The notes under the pieces: generated by a model
Told to the model about the DNA's origin: nothing
Seen by the model: only the letters and a program-made list of their open reading frames with translations
Databases searched by the model: none
NCBI GenBank assembly: GCA_964638675.1
Contig: CAZXAU010000013.1
Location: 1 to 64,000 of the forward strand
From: SIG714 sp964638675
Lineage (GTDB): Bacteria; Bacillota; Clostridia; Oscillospirales; CAG-272
Length of the DNA: 64,000 bases
Direction: 5' to 3'
Program-made: the position numbers and the translations under genes
In this document: piece after piece, positions 26,342-34,383 of the stretch
Layout of the letters: each line of letters opens with the position of its first letter
Numbering within the stretch: position 1 is the stretch's first letter

Positions 26342-26833
26342 TTATTTATTATTTTTTGATTTTCGAAGATCAGCGAAAAAATTCGAGATAAGCTGAGATG
26401 ATTCGCTTTCCATGACACCCGATACTATCTCACACTTGTGGTTGAGAGGAATATTGTTCATATTGAAAACAGAACCGAATGCTCCTGATTTTTCGTCTTT
26501 TGCGGCGAAAACGAGACGTTTTATTCTTGAGTTTATTATTGCACCGGCACACATCGGGCAGGGTTCGAGGGTGACGTAAAGTGTACATTTATGCAACCGC
26601 CAGCCCTTTTTTGCATTGCAGGCGTTGTTTATCGCCTCGATCTCCGCATGGCAGAGTGCGTTTTTTCCCTTTTCTCTGCGGTTTCGTCCCATGCCGACGA
26701 TAGCTTCGCACTCTCCGTCATCCCATACGGCGATTGCACCGACAGGCACTTCGCCGTCAGATGACGCTTCTTTTGCAAGCTCGAGCGCTTTTTGCATGTA
26801 AAATAAGTCGTTCATATTGTTTGTATCGTTCAT
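26342..26833 (-). CDS. tadA: tRNA-specific adenosine deaminase TadA
   Basis: The 163-residue enzyme converts A34 to inosine in tRNA-Arg(ACG). The zinc site is H62-A-E64 and P-C92-PM-C95, and GEVPVGAIAV is conserved. The N-terminal 12 residues are variable, and ATGs at residues 7 and 13 are alternatives; AAGGGA favours the first. It lies 8 bases after the HAD gene stop, so the two are likely cotranscribed. Confidence 0.95.
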   Translation of the reverse strand: MNDTNNMNDLFYMQKALELAKEASSDGEVPVGAIAVWDDGECEAIVGMGRNRREKGKNALCHAEIEAINNACNAKKGWRLHKCTLYVTLEPCPMCAGAIINSRIKRLVFAAKDEKSGAFGSVFNMNNIPLNHKCEIVSGVMESESSQLISNFFADLRKSKNNK

Positions 26834-26841
26834 ATCGTCCC

Positions 26842-27627
26842 TTAAAGAATTTCCCCGACATTATTAAAAATATGATCGGGTACAATTCCGGTTTCCTCAA
26901 TATCGGAAAGCTTACCCTCGCCAGAGAGTACAAAAACAGTTTCTATGCCCGAATTCAGTCCGCTTTTGATATCGGTATACAATCTGTCGCCAACTATGAC
27001 GGCATCTTCCCGGTTGACAGAATACTTTTTCAGTGCATAATTCGGCATATAGGCCTCGGGTTTGCCGATAAATTTTGCCTGTACCCCGGTAGCTCGCTTA
27101 AGCATATCACAAAAGCTTCCGCAGTCAGGGATATATCCGAATTCGGTGGGGCACACCCAATCGGGGTTTGTTGCGATAAACGGGATACCTTTGCCCAGCA
27201 ATCGGCAGGCGTCGGTCAGCTTATTATATGTCAGCTCGGTATCGTATCCGATCACGAAACAATTGACATTTTCTGAATATTCTCGTGTTACTTTAAGTCC
27301 GTTTTCCATAAGCTCGCAAATAAAAGAATCGGTTCCGCAGACGTAGATTAGGTCGTTTTTGTGGTGTAAGGAGAGATATTCGCATGTGACATTTACAGAT
27401 GTTACAAAGTCGTCTTCTGTAGATGATATTCCCATTTTTCTGAGTTTTTGTATATAATCAGCTTTTCCTTTCGATGAATTGTTTGTCATAAAGGCATATC
27501 TTGCACCCGAGAGTCTGATTTTTTCAAGAAATTCGAGGGTTTCGGGAAAAAGATTATCCCCGAGATAAAGAGTTCCGTCCATATCAAGGAGAAAGAGTTT
27601 TTTATTTTTTAACGAACCATTCTTCAT
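26842..27627 (-). CDS. HAD-IIA family phosphatase (NagD/AraL-like)
   Basis: The 261-residue protein carries motif I LLDMDGTLYLGD (13-24), motif II MTNNSSKGK, FIATNPDWVCPTEFGYIPD in the cap region, Lys in IGKPEAYM and motif IV VGDRLYTDI. Members of this group act on nucleotides or sugar phosphates. Length matches the NagD family. It is upstream of tadA by 8 bases. Confidence 0.9.
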   Translation of the reverse strand: MKNGSLKNKKLFLLDMDGTLYLGDNLFPETLEFLEKIRLSGARYAFMTNNSSKGKADYIQKLRKMGISSTEDDFVTSVNVTCEYLSLHHKNDLIYVCGTDSFICELMENGLKVTREYSENVNCFVIGYDTELTYNKLTDACRLLGKGIPFIATNPDWVCPTEFGYIPDCGSFCDMLKRATGVQAKFIGKPEAYMPNYALKKYSVNREDAVIVGDRLYTDIKSGLNSGIETVFVLSGEGKLSDIEETGIVPDHIFNNVGEIL

Positions 27628-27767
27628 TTTTGTATGATCCCTTCGCTCTGTCGATATTGATTTAGTTGATGAAATTCAATATCTTTTTAAAGTATTTTCG
27701 ACCGATTAGGGTATTTAAAACACCATTAAAAAAGTTTTTATATTATTTTGGCTCACAATTATTATTA

Positions 27768-27798
27768 CAGCCCCCGAACAGGGAGCTGTTTTTTATAA
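27768..27798 (+). terminator. Hairpin with plus-strand T tract between HAD-IIA and trpS
   Basis: CAGCCCCC pairs with GGGAGCTG (one mismatch) and is followed by TTTTTT on the plus strand. Both flanking genes are minus-strand, so the orientation is unexpected; on the minus strand only a weak T tract (TAATAATAATT) follows. It may stop antisense transcription or act as a weak terminator of trpS. Confidence 0.5.
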
Positions 27799-27821
27799 AA
27801 GGTATTTAATGTATCAACAAA

Positions 27822-28859
27822 TTATTTACCGATCTGAGCCAGTCCGACTTTGCGATATACCTTTGAGAGCATTTTTCTTGAATTCTTGTATGCCTTTTCG
27901 GCACCGCTTGCCATTACATTTTCAAGATACTGTTTGTCTGCCATAAGTTTTTCAAATTCTGACTGTATAGGTGCAAGTGAATCTGCGCACACTTCTCCGA
28001 CAGCGAGCTTGAAATCTCCGTATCCCTTGCCTGCAAATTCACGTTCTGCTTCTTCGATCGTCTTTCCGGTAAAGCATGAATAGATAGTGAGCAGATTGTT
28101 TATTCCGTCTTTTCCCTCTCCGTAGGTGATCTCGCTTCCCGAATCTGTAACGGCACGTTTGAATTTACGGATTATTACATCCCTTGGGTCAAGAAGTGAT
28201 ATAAATCCGTTGGGATTTGAATCGGATTTGCTCATTTTCTTTGTGGGATCGCTGAGAGACTTGATTTTTGCACCGTTTTTCGGAATAAAGCCTTCGGGAA
28301 TTACAAATGTATCGCCGTAGATCCCGTTGAATCTTGTTGCGATGTCACGGGCAAGCTCGACATGCTGCGTCTGATCCTGACCGACGGGGACAAGATGAGT
28401 TCCGTAAAGAAGTATATCGGCTGCCATAAGTACGGGATATGTGAAAAGTCCTCCGTTGACATTATCGGCGTGCTTTGCACTTTTTTCTTTGAACTGAGTC
28501 ATTCTTGAGAGCTCACCGAACATAGTGTAGCAGTTGAGGATCCATGAAAGCTCAGCATGGCAGGGAACATGGCTTTGTACAAAAAGGGTGTTTGTATCGG
28601 GTGAAATTCCCGATGCAATATATATTGCAAGCGTTTCATATGTTGCACGGCGAAGATTTGCCGGAATCTGACGGACGGTAAGGGCGTGCAGATCAACGAC
28701 ACAGAAGGTACAGTCATATTCATTTTGAAGAGTGATCCAGTTTCGCATTGCTCCAAGGTAATTTCCTATCGTGAGTATGCCGCTTGGCTGAATTCCCGAA
28801 AAAATCTTCTTTTTGGCTTCTGGTTTTTCGGGCTGAATCAATTTATCAATATTTTCCAT
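27822..28859 (-). CDS. trpS: Tryptophan-tRNA ligase
   Basis: The 345-residue class I synthetase charges tRNA-Trp. The HIGH-like motif is TIGN (30-33) after IQPSG, and KMSKS occurs in PTKKMSKSD; DLHALTV and the dimer-interface region are typical. It has its own sigma-A promoter. No T-box leader is seen in the roughly 60-base untranslated region, in contrast to many Firmicute trpS genes. GGAGG precedes the ATG. Confidence 0.96.
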   Translation of the reverse strand: MENIDKLIQPEKPEAKKKIFSGIQPSGILTIGNYLGAMRNWITLQNEYDCTFCVVDLHALTVRQIPANLRRATYETLAIYIASGISPDTNTLFVQSHVPCHAELSWILNCYTMFGELSRMTQFKEKSAKHADNVNGGLFTYPVLMAADILLYGTHLVPVGQDQTQHVELARDIATRFNGIYGDTFVIPEGFIPKNGAKIKSLSDPTKKMSKSDSNPNGFISLLDPRDVIIRKFKRAVTDSGSEITYGEGKDGINNLLTIYSCFTGKTIEEAEREFAGKGYGDFKLAVGEVCADSLAPIQSEFEKLMADKQYLENVMASGAEKAYKNSRKMLSKVYRKVGLAQIGK

Positions 28860-28919
28860 TTATATATAATCTCCTCCGGTGAATAATCAAAAAAATAAAC
28901 CAGTATAAATAACTCTCTA

Positions 28920-28948
28920 AGTATATCAGAAAATGTATGAAATTTCAA
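28920..28948 (-). promoter_or_regulatory. Promoter of trpS
   Basis: Minus-strand -35 TTGAAA (28948-28943), 17-base spacer, -10 TATACT (28925-28920). It is divergent from the next gene's promoter at 28969-28996. Confidence 0.7.
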
Positions 28949-28968
28949 CACCTATTCATTATTTTTAC

Positions 28969-28996
28969 TTGAATTTTCTGAATTTTATGATATACT
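28969..28996 (+). promoter_or_regulatory. Promoter of membrane-protein gene 29131-30051
   Basis: -35 TTGAAT (28969-28974), 16-base spacer, -10 TATACT (28991-28996). A leader of about 130 bases follows before the ATG at 29131. Confidence 0.6.
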
Positions 28997-29130
28997 ATAA
29001 TTGATGAATGTTTTTAACCGTCATCGGAATTTCCGGTTCTGATTGTATGAAATTATTAAAAAATCCTGACAAGGAAACGGTATGTCATCTTTCAAGATCG
29101 GATGATAATATTTATACGGGGAGTGTTATT

Positions 29131-30051
29131 ATGTCATCAGATATATATTACGATCTTCATATGGAAGGTGAAGACGAAATACCAAAAACAAAAGCACAGA
29201 AAATAGCCGAGCTTTTTTTAAAATCGGTGTTCTGGATAATTCTTGCAGGAATTATGGGTATACTTATATGGCGAATGTTTTCGATGCGTGAAATTGCAAT
29301 GGCGGATGATTTTCTTGCAAATCAGAAAACACTCGACTGCATAAGTGAGCATAAAAATGACAAATATTCAGGTGATTATGATGGCAAGGGAGTAGTGTTC
29401 AGAACATTTACAACTTTGACGGTCGAAGACAGAAGTAATGAAAAGAGATATGAAGTGTCGGTCAGTGAATACGGATATGATGGATTCCAGGTATTCACAC
29501 AGCATTTGTCGTCATATTTTCTCTATAATTCCGAAAAAGAAGAATACGAGACGATTTTAAGAAGCGAGTACTCGGATAAGGATTCGGGCGATGAGGGAAA
29601 TCTCAAAGTTTCGAATATATATTATATGCCACAGTCCGATCAGCTTTGCCTGACATTCAGATATAATGCAAACGCTGAGGAAAATCTGATAAATAATTAT
29701 CCATCTGCTTCAAAGCTGAGCAGGGATGAAGAACACTTTATTTATGTTCTGAGGGATAATAAAGGAAAAACTTATACATCATATTCATTCATCAAAGGAA
29801 GCCGGGCAAATTACACTTATACGAGAATGCTGTTCGACAATGTTGATTTTTCGGATGTTTCCCTTTTCAATCTTGACATATACTATATAGGAAGCGAAGA
29901 TTTTTCATCATCCTACCGTTCAATGATCGTGTATGATGCGAATCTGACGCTTGAAGAAAAGAAAATTGATGTTCCTTCGCAAACAACAAAAGGACTTACA
30001 GTTTTTAATGGCGGTGAAACCGAAACGGTTATAACCGAAGATAAAAAGTAA
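29131..30051 (+). CDS. Single-pass membrane protein, unknown function
   Basis: The 306-residue protein has a short acidic cytoplasmic N-terminus, one transmembrane helix (about 30-52: SVFWIILAGIMGILIWRMF) and a hydrophilic extracellular domain of about 250 residues with alternating strands. No family is recognised. GGGGAG lies about 10 bases before the chosen ATG; an in-frame ATG at 29008 would sit almost at the transcription start. It precedes the Cys-rich gene 30070 by 18 bases, so the two are an operon. Confidence 0.6.
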   Translation: MSSDIYYDLHMEGEDEIPKTKAQKIAELFLKSVFWIILAGIMGILIWRMFSMREIAMADDFLANQKTLDCISEHKNDKYSGDYDGKGVVFRTFTTLTVEDRSNEKRYEVSVSEYGYDGFQVFTQHLSSYFLYNSEKEEYETILRSEYSDKDSGDEGNLKVSNIYYMPQSDQLCLTFRYNANAEENLINNYPSASKLSRDEEHFIYVLRDNKGKTYTSYSFIKGSRANYTYTRMLFDNVDFSDVSLFNLDIYYIGSEDFSSSYRSMIVYDANLTLEEKKIDVPSQTTKGLTVFNGGETETVITEDKK

Positions 30052-30069
30052 TTACAGAGGAAATAATAA

Positions 30070-30720
30070 GTGATACTGACTGATAAAAATACTACAATTG
30101 CATACCGTTGTCCACATTGCGGTAATGCAGTGCTTGGTTGTGCCGGACTCTTTACGCTTTCGGCGGATATGCTGAAGATCAAGTGTGAATGTGGCGGAAG
30201 TGAAATGACAATAACAACAGCATTTGACGGAAAGATAAGAATTACAGTTCCCTGCCTTGTCTGCCCAAATCCACACAGCTTTCTTTTGAGTAAGAGCATT
30301 TTCTTTTCGGATGGCATATTTGTTATTCCCTGCTCATACTCGGGAATCGATATCGCTTTTGTCGGAGCACAGGAAAAGGTCTCAAAGGCACTTGACGAGC
30401 AGGCGGAAAAACTGAACATGATCATGGAGGAGAACGGACTTCAAAGCTTCGAACAGCTTAAGAGCGACGAACGATGGGATGATATGCAGTATTCTCAGAT
30501 AGAGGATATTGTGAGATTCATGCTGTGCGAGCTTGACGAAGAGGGTAAAATAAGCTGTTACTGTGCCGATGAGGGTGAAATACCCTATTATAGTTTTCAG
30601 ATTCTTTCGGAGCGTGTCAGAATATTCTGCGAATGCTGTCATGCTGAGAAAACCATACCGCTCAGCAGTAATGCGGATGCGGAGGCATTTATCCGAATTG
30701 ATGGGCTTGATTTGAAATAA
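30070..30720 (+). CDS. Cysteine-rich predicted metal-binding protein, unknown
   Basis: The 216-residue cytoplasmic protein has paired cysteines spaced like zinc ribbons: CPHCG (14-18), CECG, CLVCP, and near the C-terminus CYC and CECC. A central helical region (about 98-155) separates the two Cys-rich beta regions. The start is GTG, 19 bases after the upstream stop with GAGGA before it. No family was recognised. The membrane-protein partner suggests a joint role but none can be named. Confidence 0.6.
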   Translation: MILTDKNTTIAYRCPHCGNAVLGCAGLFTLSADMLKIKCECGGSEMTITTAFDGKIRITVPCLVCPNPHSFLLSKSIFFSDGIFVIPCSYSGIDIAFVGAQEKVSKALDEQAEKLNMIMEENGLQSFEQLKSDERWDDMQYSQIEDIVRFMLCELDEEGKISCYCADEGEIPYYSFQILSERVRIFCECCHAEKTIPLSSNADAEAFIRIDGLDLK

Positions 30721-30750
30721 ATCTGACCCATAAAATACAACATAAAAAGC

Positions 30751-30797
30751 CGACCTGATCCTATGCATATTATGCCAGATCAGGTCGGGTATTTTAT
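30751..30797. terminator. Bidirectional terminator
   Basis: CGACCTGATC pairs perfectly with GATCAGGTCG (30778-30787); GGTATTTTATTT follows on the plus strand and CTTTTTAT on the minus strand. It separates convergent genes 30070-30720 and 30825-31463. Confidence 0.85.
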
Positions 30798-30824
30798 TTC
30801 TATTACAGAGATATATTTTAAAAA

Positions 30825-31463
30825 TTATTTTTTATTTTTCGTCCATGAAAGTGCTCTTTCGTCTGTAAATTCTCCGATTCCGTGAAGTGCATCAAGTTCA
30901 CGCTTTGAAATTTGTGTGGCATATGATATATATTCATCTGCTCTGTTATAAGTCAGGTATTCGGGATTTTCATTGTACTTGCATTCACAGTCTTCGGTCA
31001 AAGCCGCAGAGAGCCACTTGATATCAAAATTGCAATGATTGCAGATCTCTTCACTTTCAAAGTCTTCCGGGATGCAGATTTCTGAAGAAATATTATATTT
31101 TTTCACTGTGTATCTGTTCAAACTGCGATAATCACGGTGAAGTATTTCTGCCCTTTCTTTGATATTCATGTCGATATGGTACCAATTGTAGATGAAGTCA
31201 CGGAAAACGACATCCTGAACGAGGTGAAGATAATATCCGAGATAGAGGTCATCCTTTAATATAATACTGCCGTATTTTTGGCGGAATTCGGAAAGACCGT
31301 ATGTTTTTCTTTTTCCCTCTTCAAAAGTATATTTGAAATGACTGCTCTCTTTTTCACCGGTGTCTGGCAGAAGCACACCGAATTTCAGCCGATTCAGATC
31401 TTTCACTTGAATGCTTTTCAACAGCTCGTTCGTAACGGCGAGGTGTATGATCCTTGATGCCAT
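30825..31463 (-). CDS. Zinc-dependent phospholipase C-like fold protein, unknown function
   Basis: The 212-residue protein has the pattern of clostridial proteins distantly like zinc-dependent phospholipase C: ASRIIHLAV at the N-terminus, FGVLLPDTGEKESSHF, and LGYYLHLVQDVVFRDFIY, in which histidines and aspartates could bind metal. No signal peptide is present, so it is probably cytoplasmic. It lies 20 bases after lexA on the same strand, suggesting LexA-controlled or autoregulated coexpression. Confidence 0.6.
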   Translation of the reverse strand: MASRIIHLAVTNELLKSIQVKDLNRLKFGVLLPDTGEKESSHFKYTFEEGKRKTYGLSEFRQKYGSIILKDDLYLGYYLHLVQDVVFRDFIYNWYHIDMNIKERAEILHRDYRSLNRYTVKKYNISSEICIPEDFESEEICNHCNFDIKWLSAALTEDCECKYNENPEYLTYNRADEYISYATQISKRELDALHGIGEFTDERALSWTKNKK

Positions 31464-31483
31464 GATTTTTCCCCCGTTTATAT

Positions 31484-32101
31484 TTACACTATGTTTTTAA
31501 TCAGTTTGAGTGCTATTCCCTGAATTTTCAGCTCTTTTGGATGCTTGATGCGTTTTTCATCGGGATAGCTGCTGTTTTCGGCATACAGTACTGCTTTGTT
31601 TTTCTCGTATCTTATTCGTTTAAGTGTGTTTCCTTCTTCTGTAAGAGCTACTACGACCTGACCGTCATTTGCATTGTCGCTTTTCTTTACAAGAATAAGG
31701 TCACCCTTTTCGATTCCGAGATCGATCATTGAATCACCGTATGCCCTTAGAAGGAAGCATTCGCCGTCCAGCCATTCCTCAGGAAGAGCAAGATATCCGT
31801 TGATATACTGCTCTTGCTCTTCGGGGTTGCCGCAGATAACATCGCCGATTATAGGCAGACGTCTGAAATGCGATTTCATAGAACTCTGACCCATCACCGA
31901 GAGCGTTCCTTTGCCCGAATATTCGATAATCCCCCGGTCGCTCAGCCGTTTGAGATATCTGTAGCCGACTGATTTGCTCATGTCCATATATCCGAGAATT
32001 TCGGAAAAGCTCGGCGAGTCGCCGTTGTTGTCACGGATGTAGTTTTTTATATATTCAGCCATTTTTTCAAGCTTTTCTTCACTGATCACTTTCATATTCA
32101 A
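31484..32101 (-). CDS. lexA: LexA-like SOS repressor
   Basis: The 205-residue protein has an N-terminal winged-helix domain (about 5-70, SPSFSEILGYMDMSKSVGYRYL) and a C-terminal S24 peptidase domain with the cleavage site Cys90-Gly91 (VICGNP instead of the usual Ala-Gly), catalytic Ser124 (YGDSMID) and Lys161 (TLKRI). LexA represses DNA-repair genes until RecA-triggered self-cleavage. The DNA-binding helix differs from Bacillus LexA, and the regulated sites are unknown, so it could be a LexA paralogue. It is followed by the phospholipase-like gene. Confidence 0.85.
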   Translation of the reverse strand: MNMKVISEEKLEKMAEYIKNYIRDNNGDSPSFSEILGYMDMSKSVGYRYLKRLSDRGIIEYSGKGTLSVMGQSSMKSHFRRLPIIGDVICGNPEEQEQYINGYLALPEEWLDGECFLLRAYGDSMIDLGIEKGDLILVKKSDNANDGQVVVALTEEGNTLKRIRYEKNKAVLYAENSSYPDEKRIKHPKELKIQGIALKLIKNIV

Positions 32102-32117
32102 TAACCTCTCGTTCTTT

Positions 32118-32149
32118 TATATTGTAATATACTCAGACAGTTTTGTCAA
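32118..32149 (-). promoter_or_regulatory. lexA promoter with overlapping inverted repeat
   Basis: Minus-strand -35 TTGACA (32149-32144), 17-base spacer, -10 TACAAT (32126-32121). The -10 lies inside TATATT-gt-AATATA (32118-32131), a possible autoregulatory operator. No CGAAC-N4-GTTCG Bacillus SOS box is seen. Confidence 0.7.
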
Positions 32150-32188
32150 GAGGTTTTCGGGAACTATTCTAAATCTATTGCCCTCTTT

Positions 32189-32482
32189 CCCTTCTTTTTT
32201 GAAAAGAAGAAGCAATAAACTTTTCCGGATCAGTCAATCGTAACGGTTAGTCATACGACTTTCAGCTATGCTGAAAGACAATCGAAAAATTAAATACCCG
32301 GAAGATGAGTGTTTTCATTCATCTTCCGGGTATTTGATTTTAAGTTATTTTTTACAAACATTCTGTTTGAAAAAATCATGACGCGAATAGCGTTGTAACG
32401 GCATGTTTTGTCCGTAAATAAAGCTTTTGCCAAGGCTTTTCACGAAAAGCCGGAAAAACCGCAGTGGTTGGAGTAATATCTA
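32189..32482 (+). repeat. Family C structured repeat, copy 1
   Basis: This non-coding element in the 399-base lexA-ABC gap carries four hairpins: CTTCTTTT/GAAAAGAAG, CTTTCAG-CTATG-CTGAAAG (32259-32277), a 20-base-pair stem (32292-32311 with 32316-32335) and GGCTTTTC/GAAAAGCC near 32433-32452. Shared with copy 2: ATCAGxCAATCG, ATACGACTT, GATGAGTG/CATTCATC at the stem tip, and TTGTCCGxxAATAAAGCTTTTGCC plus AGGCTTTTCACGAAA. Confidence 0.8.
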
Positions 32483-32500
32483 TTCGTTATTCATTATTTA

Positions 32501-34285
32501 TTACACCGTTTCGAATTGGCTGTTATACATATTGGCATAGAAACCGTTTTGTTCGAGCAGCTCGTCATGTCTGCCCTGTTCGATGATATGTCCGTCTTTC
32601 ATTACAAGAATAATGTCTGCTTCCCTGATCGTTGAAAGTCTGTGTGCAACGATAAAGCTTGTTCTGCCTTTCATCATTTTTGCAAATGCCGATTGAATTT
32701 TTATTTCTGTTCTTGTATCTATCGAGCTTGTTGCCTCATCCAGAATCAGCATCGGAGGAAGGCAGAGCATTACCCGTGCGATACACAAGAGCTGTTTCTG
32801 ACCCTGACTGATATTTCCTCCGTTTTCGGATATTACGGTATCGTATCCATCAGGCAGGCGTGTTATAAAGCTGTGGGCATGTGCCGCTTTTGCCGCATTT
32901 TCGATCTCCTCATCGCTTGCCTGCGGCATTCCGTATGCTATATTATCACGTATTGTTCCAGATTTGAGCCATGTTTCCTGCAAGATCATTCCGTAATTTT
33001 TTCGCAGAGAATGTCTTGTTACATCACGTATATCAATTCCCGACACCGAAATACTGCCTATGTCGACATCATAAAAACGCATCAGCAGGTTTATAAGCGT
33101 TGTTTTTCCGCACCCTGTTGGACCGACAATTGCAATTCGCTGTCCCGGCTTGACATCAAGTGAGAAATCTTCTATGAGCGGTCGGTCTGGAAGGTATCTG
33201 AACGATACATCGGAGAGCTTGACATTTCCCACGCATACAAGTTCCTGAGGGCCTTCCGGAATCTGATCCTTTTCATCAAGCAACTCAAAAATCCTTGCCG
33301 CACATGAAAATGCATTCTGAAGCTCGGTGATGATTCCCGATATTTCATTAAAAGGTTTTGAATACTGACTTGCATAGCTGAGAAAAATGCTGAGCTGACC
33401 TATCGATACGCCACCGCTCATGATTGCAAACAGCGAACCCGAAAATGCAACTCCTGCGTATACAATATTGTTGACAAGTCTTGTGGATGGGTTTGTCAGG
33501 CTTGAAAAAAATACTGCCTTCAGTGATGTTTTCTTGAGCGATTCGTTGATCTCATCGAATTCCTCAAGCGATTTTTTTTCATGTCCGAACGCCTTGACGA
33601 CCTTAATCCCGTCGATTTGCTCGTTGATAAAGGCGGTCTGTTCTCCTCTGACTTTGTTTTGCTCGTTGAAATATTTATATGTGTGACCCGAAATATATTT
33701 TGCAACGAACAAGCTCACGGGTGTGAGACATACAACTATAAGTGTTATCGGGATATTGACCGACATCATAAATACGATAGTGCATACAATAGTGAGCACA
33801 CCTGTAAAAAGCTGTGTGAAGCCCATGAGCAGACCGTCCGCAAAGCTGTCGACATCGGTGATCATACGGCTGACTATATCTCCTGTTGGGTGTGAATCGA
33901 GATAGGAAAGGGGAAGGCGCTGAATTTTTTCTGTAGCTTTATTTCTCAAATCACCCGATACCCCCGACACCACATTGTTGTTCAGAACCGACATTATCCA
34001 TGTTGAAAGTGCCGAAATTCCGGCGGTTATGAGTACTGCAATGAGGTATGACATTATAGCCTTGAAGTTTACGTTACCTTCGCCTATCATATAATCGATT
34101 GCATTTCCCGTAAAGATCGGGATAAGCAACTGTGCGGCAACACTGATGATAGCGCAGACAAGTGACAACATCACATATTTTGTATAAGGTCTGATATATC
34201 TGAGTATCCGTTTCAGAATCGCTTTGTTATCTATATCTTTTTTTACTTCCCGGTTTTTCTTGTCTGATTTCATATTTATGACCAT
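32501..34285 (-). CDS. ABC exporter subunit with canonical ATPase site
   Basis: This half-transporter has six transmembrane helices (first about 330 residues) and one nucleotide-binding domain: Walker A GPTGCGKTT, signature NISQGQKQLL, Walker B LILDEATSSID with the catalytic Glu, and switch AHRLS. The start at 34285 or 34273 (MVINMKSDKK) is preferred; the longer frame from 34357 translates the family B repeat. It pairs with the next gene upstream, whose catalytic Glu is replaced, as in heterodimeric drug or lipid exporters of the BmrCD/TM287-288 type. Substrate unknown. Confidence 0.92.
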   Translation of the reverse strand: MVINMKSDKKNREVKKDIDNKAILKRILRYIRPYTKYVMLSLVCAIISVAAQLLIPIFTGNAIDYMIGEGNVNFKAIMSYLIAVLITAGISALSTWIMSVLNNNVVSGVSGDLRNKATEKIQRLPLSYLDSHPTGDIVSRMITDVDSFADGLLMGFTQLFTGVLTIVCTIVFMMSVNIPITLIVVCLTPVSLFVAKYISGHTYKYFNEQNKVRGEQTAFINEQIDGIKVVKAFGHEKKSLEEFDEINESLKKTSLKAVFFSSLTNPSTRLVNNIVYAGVAFSGSLFAIMSGGVSIGQLSIFLSYASQYSKPFNEISGIITELQNAFSCAARIFELLDEKDQIPEGPQELVCVGNVKLSDVSFRYLPDRPLIEDFSLDVKPGQRIAIVGPTGCGKTTLINLLMRFYDVDIGSISVSGIDIRDVTRHSLRKNYGMILQETWLKSGTIRDNIAYGMPQASDEEIENAAKAAHAHSFITRLPDGYDTVISENGGNISQGQKQLLCIARVMLCLPPMLILDEATSSIDTRTEIKIQSAFAKMMKGRTSFIVAHRLSTIREADIILVMKDGHIIEQGRHDELLEQNGFYANMYNSQFETV

Positions 34286-34383
34286 GGCTTTCGTGTTGCG
34301 AAAGCTTCCTTTCTTGCGGAATTTGGGCTCGTTCCGATGGCAAAAGCCACAAAACACTGTTTGAAAGATTTATCTTTCAAACT
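34271..34383 (-). repeat. Family B interspersed repeat, copy 2
   Basis: Read on the minus strand it begins with TTTGAAAGATAAATCTTTC immediately after the upstream ABC stop, continues GTTTTGTGGCTTTTGCCA, ATTCCGCAAGAAAGGA, the hairpin GCTTTCG/CGAAAGC and ends ATGGTCATAAATATG at the next start codon. The order and both hairpins match copy 1, but about 35 middle bases are missing. Confidence 0.8.

Noticed and set aside
28860..29007. Possible T-box leader of trpS
   Set aside because: The untranslated leader is only about 60 bases from the promoter to the ATG and lacks a specifier loop, T-box sequence and terminator/antiterminator pair.
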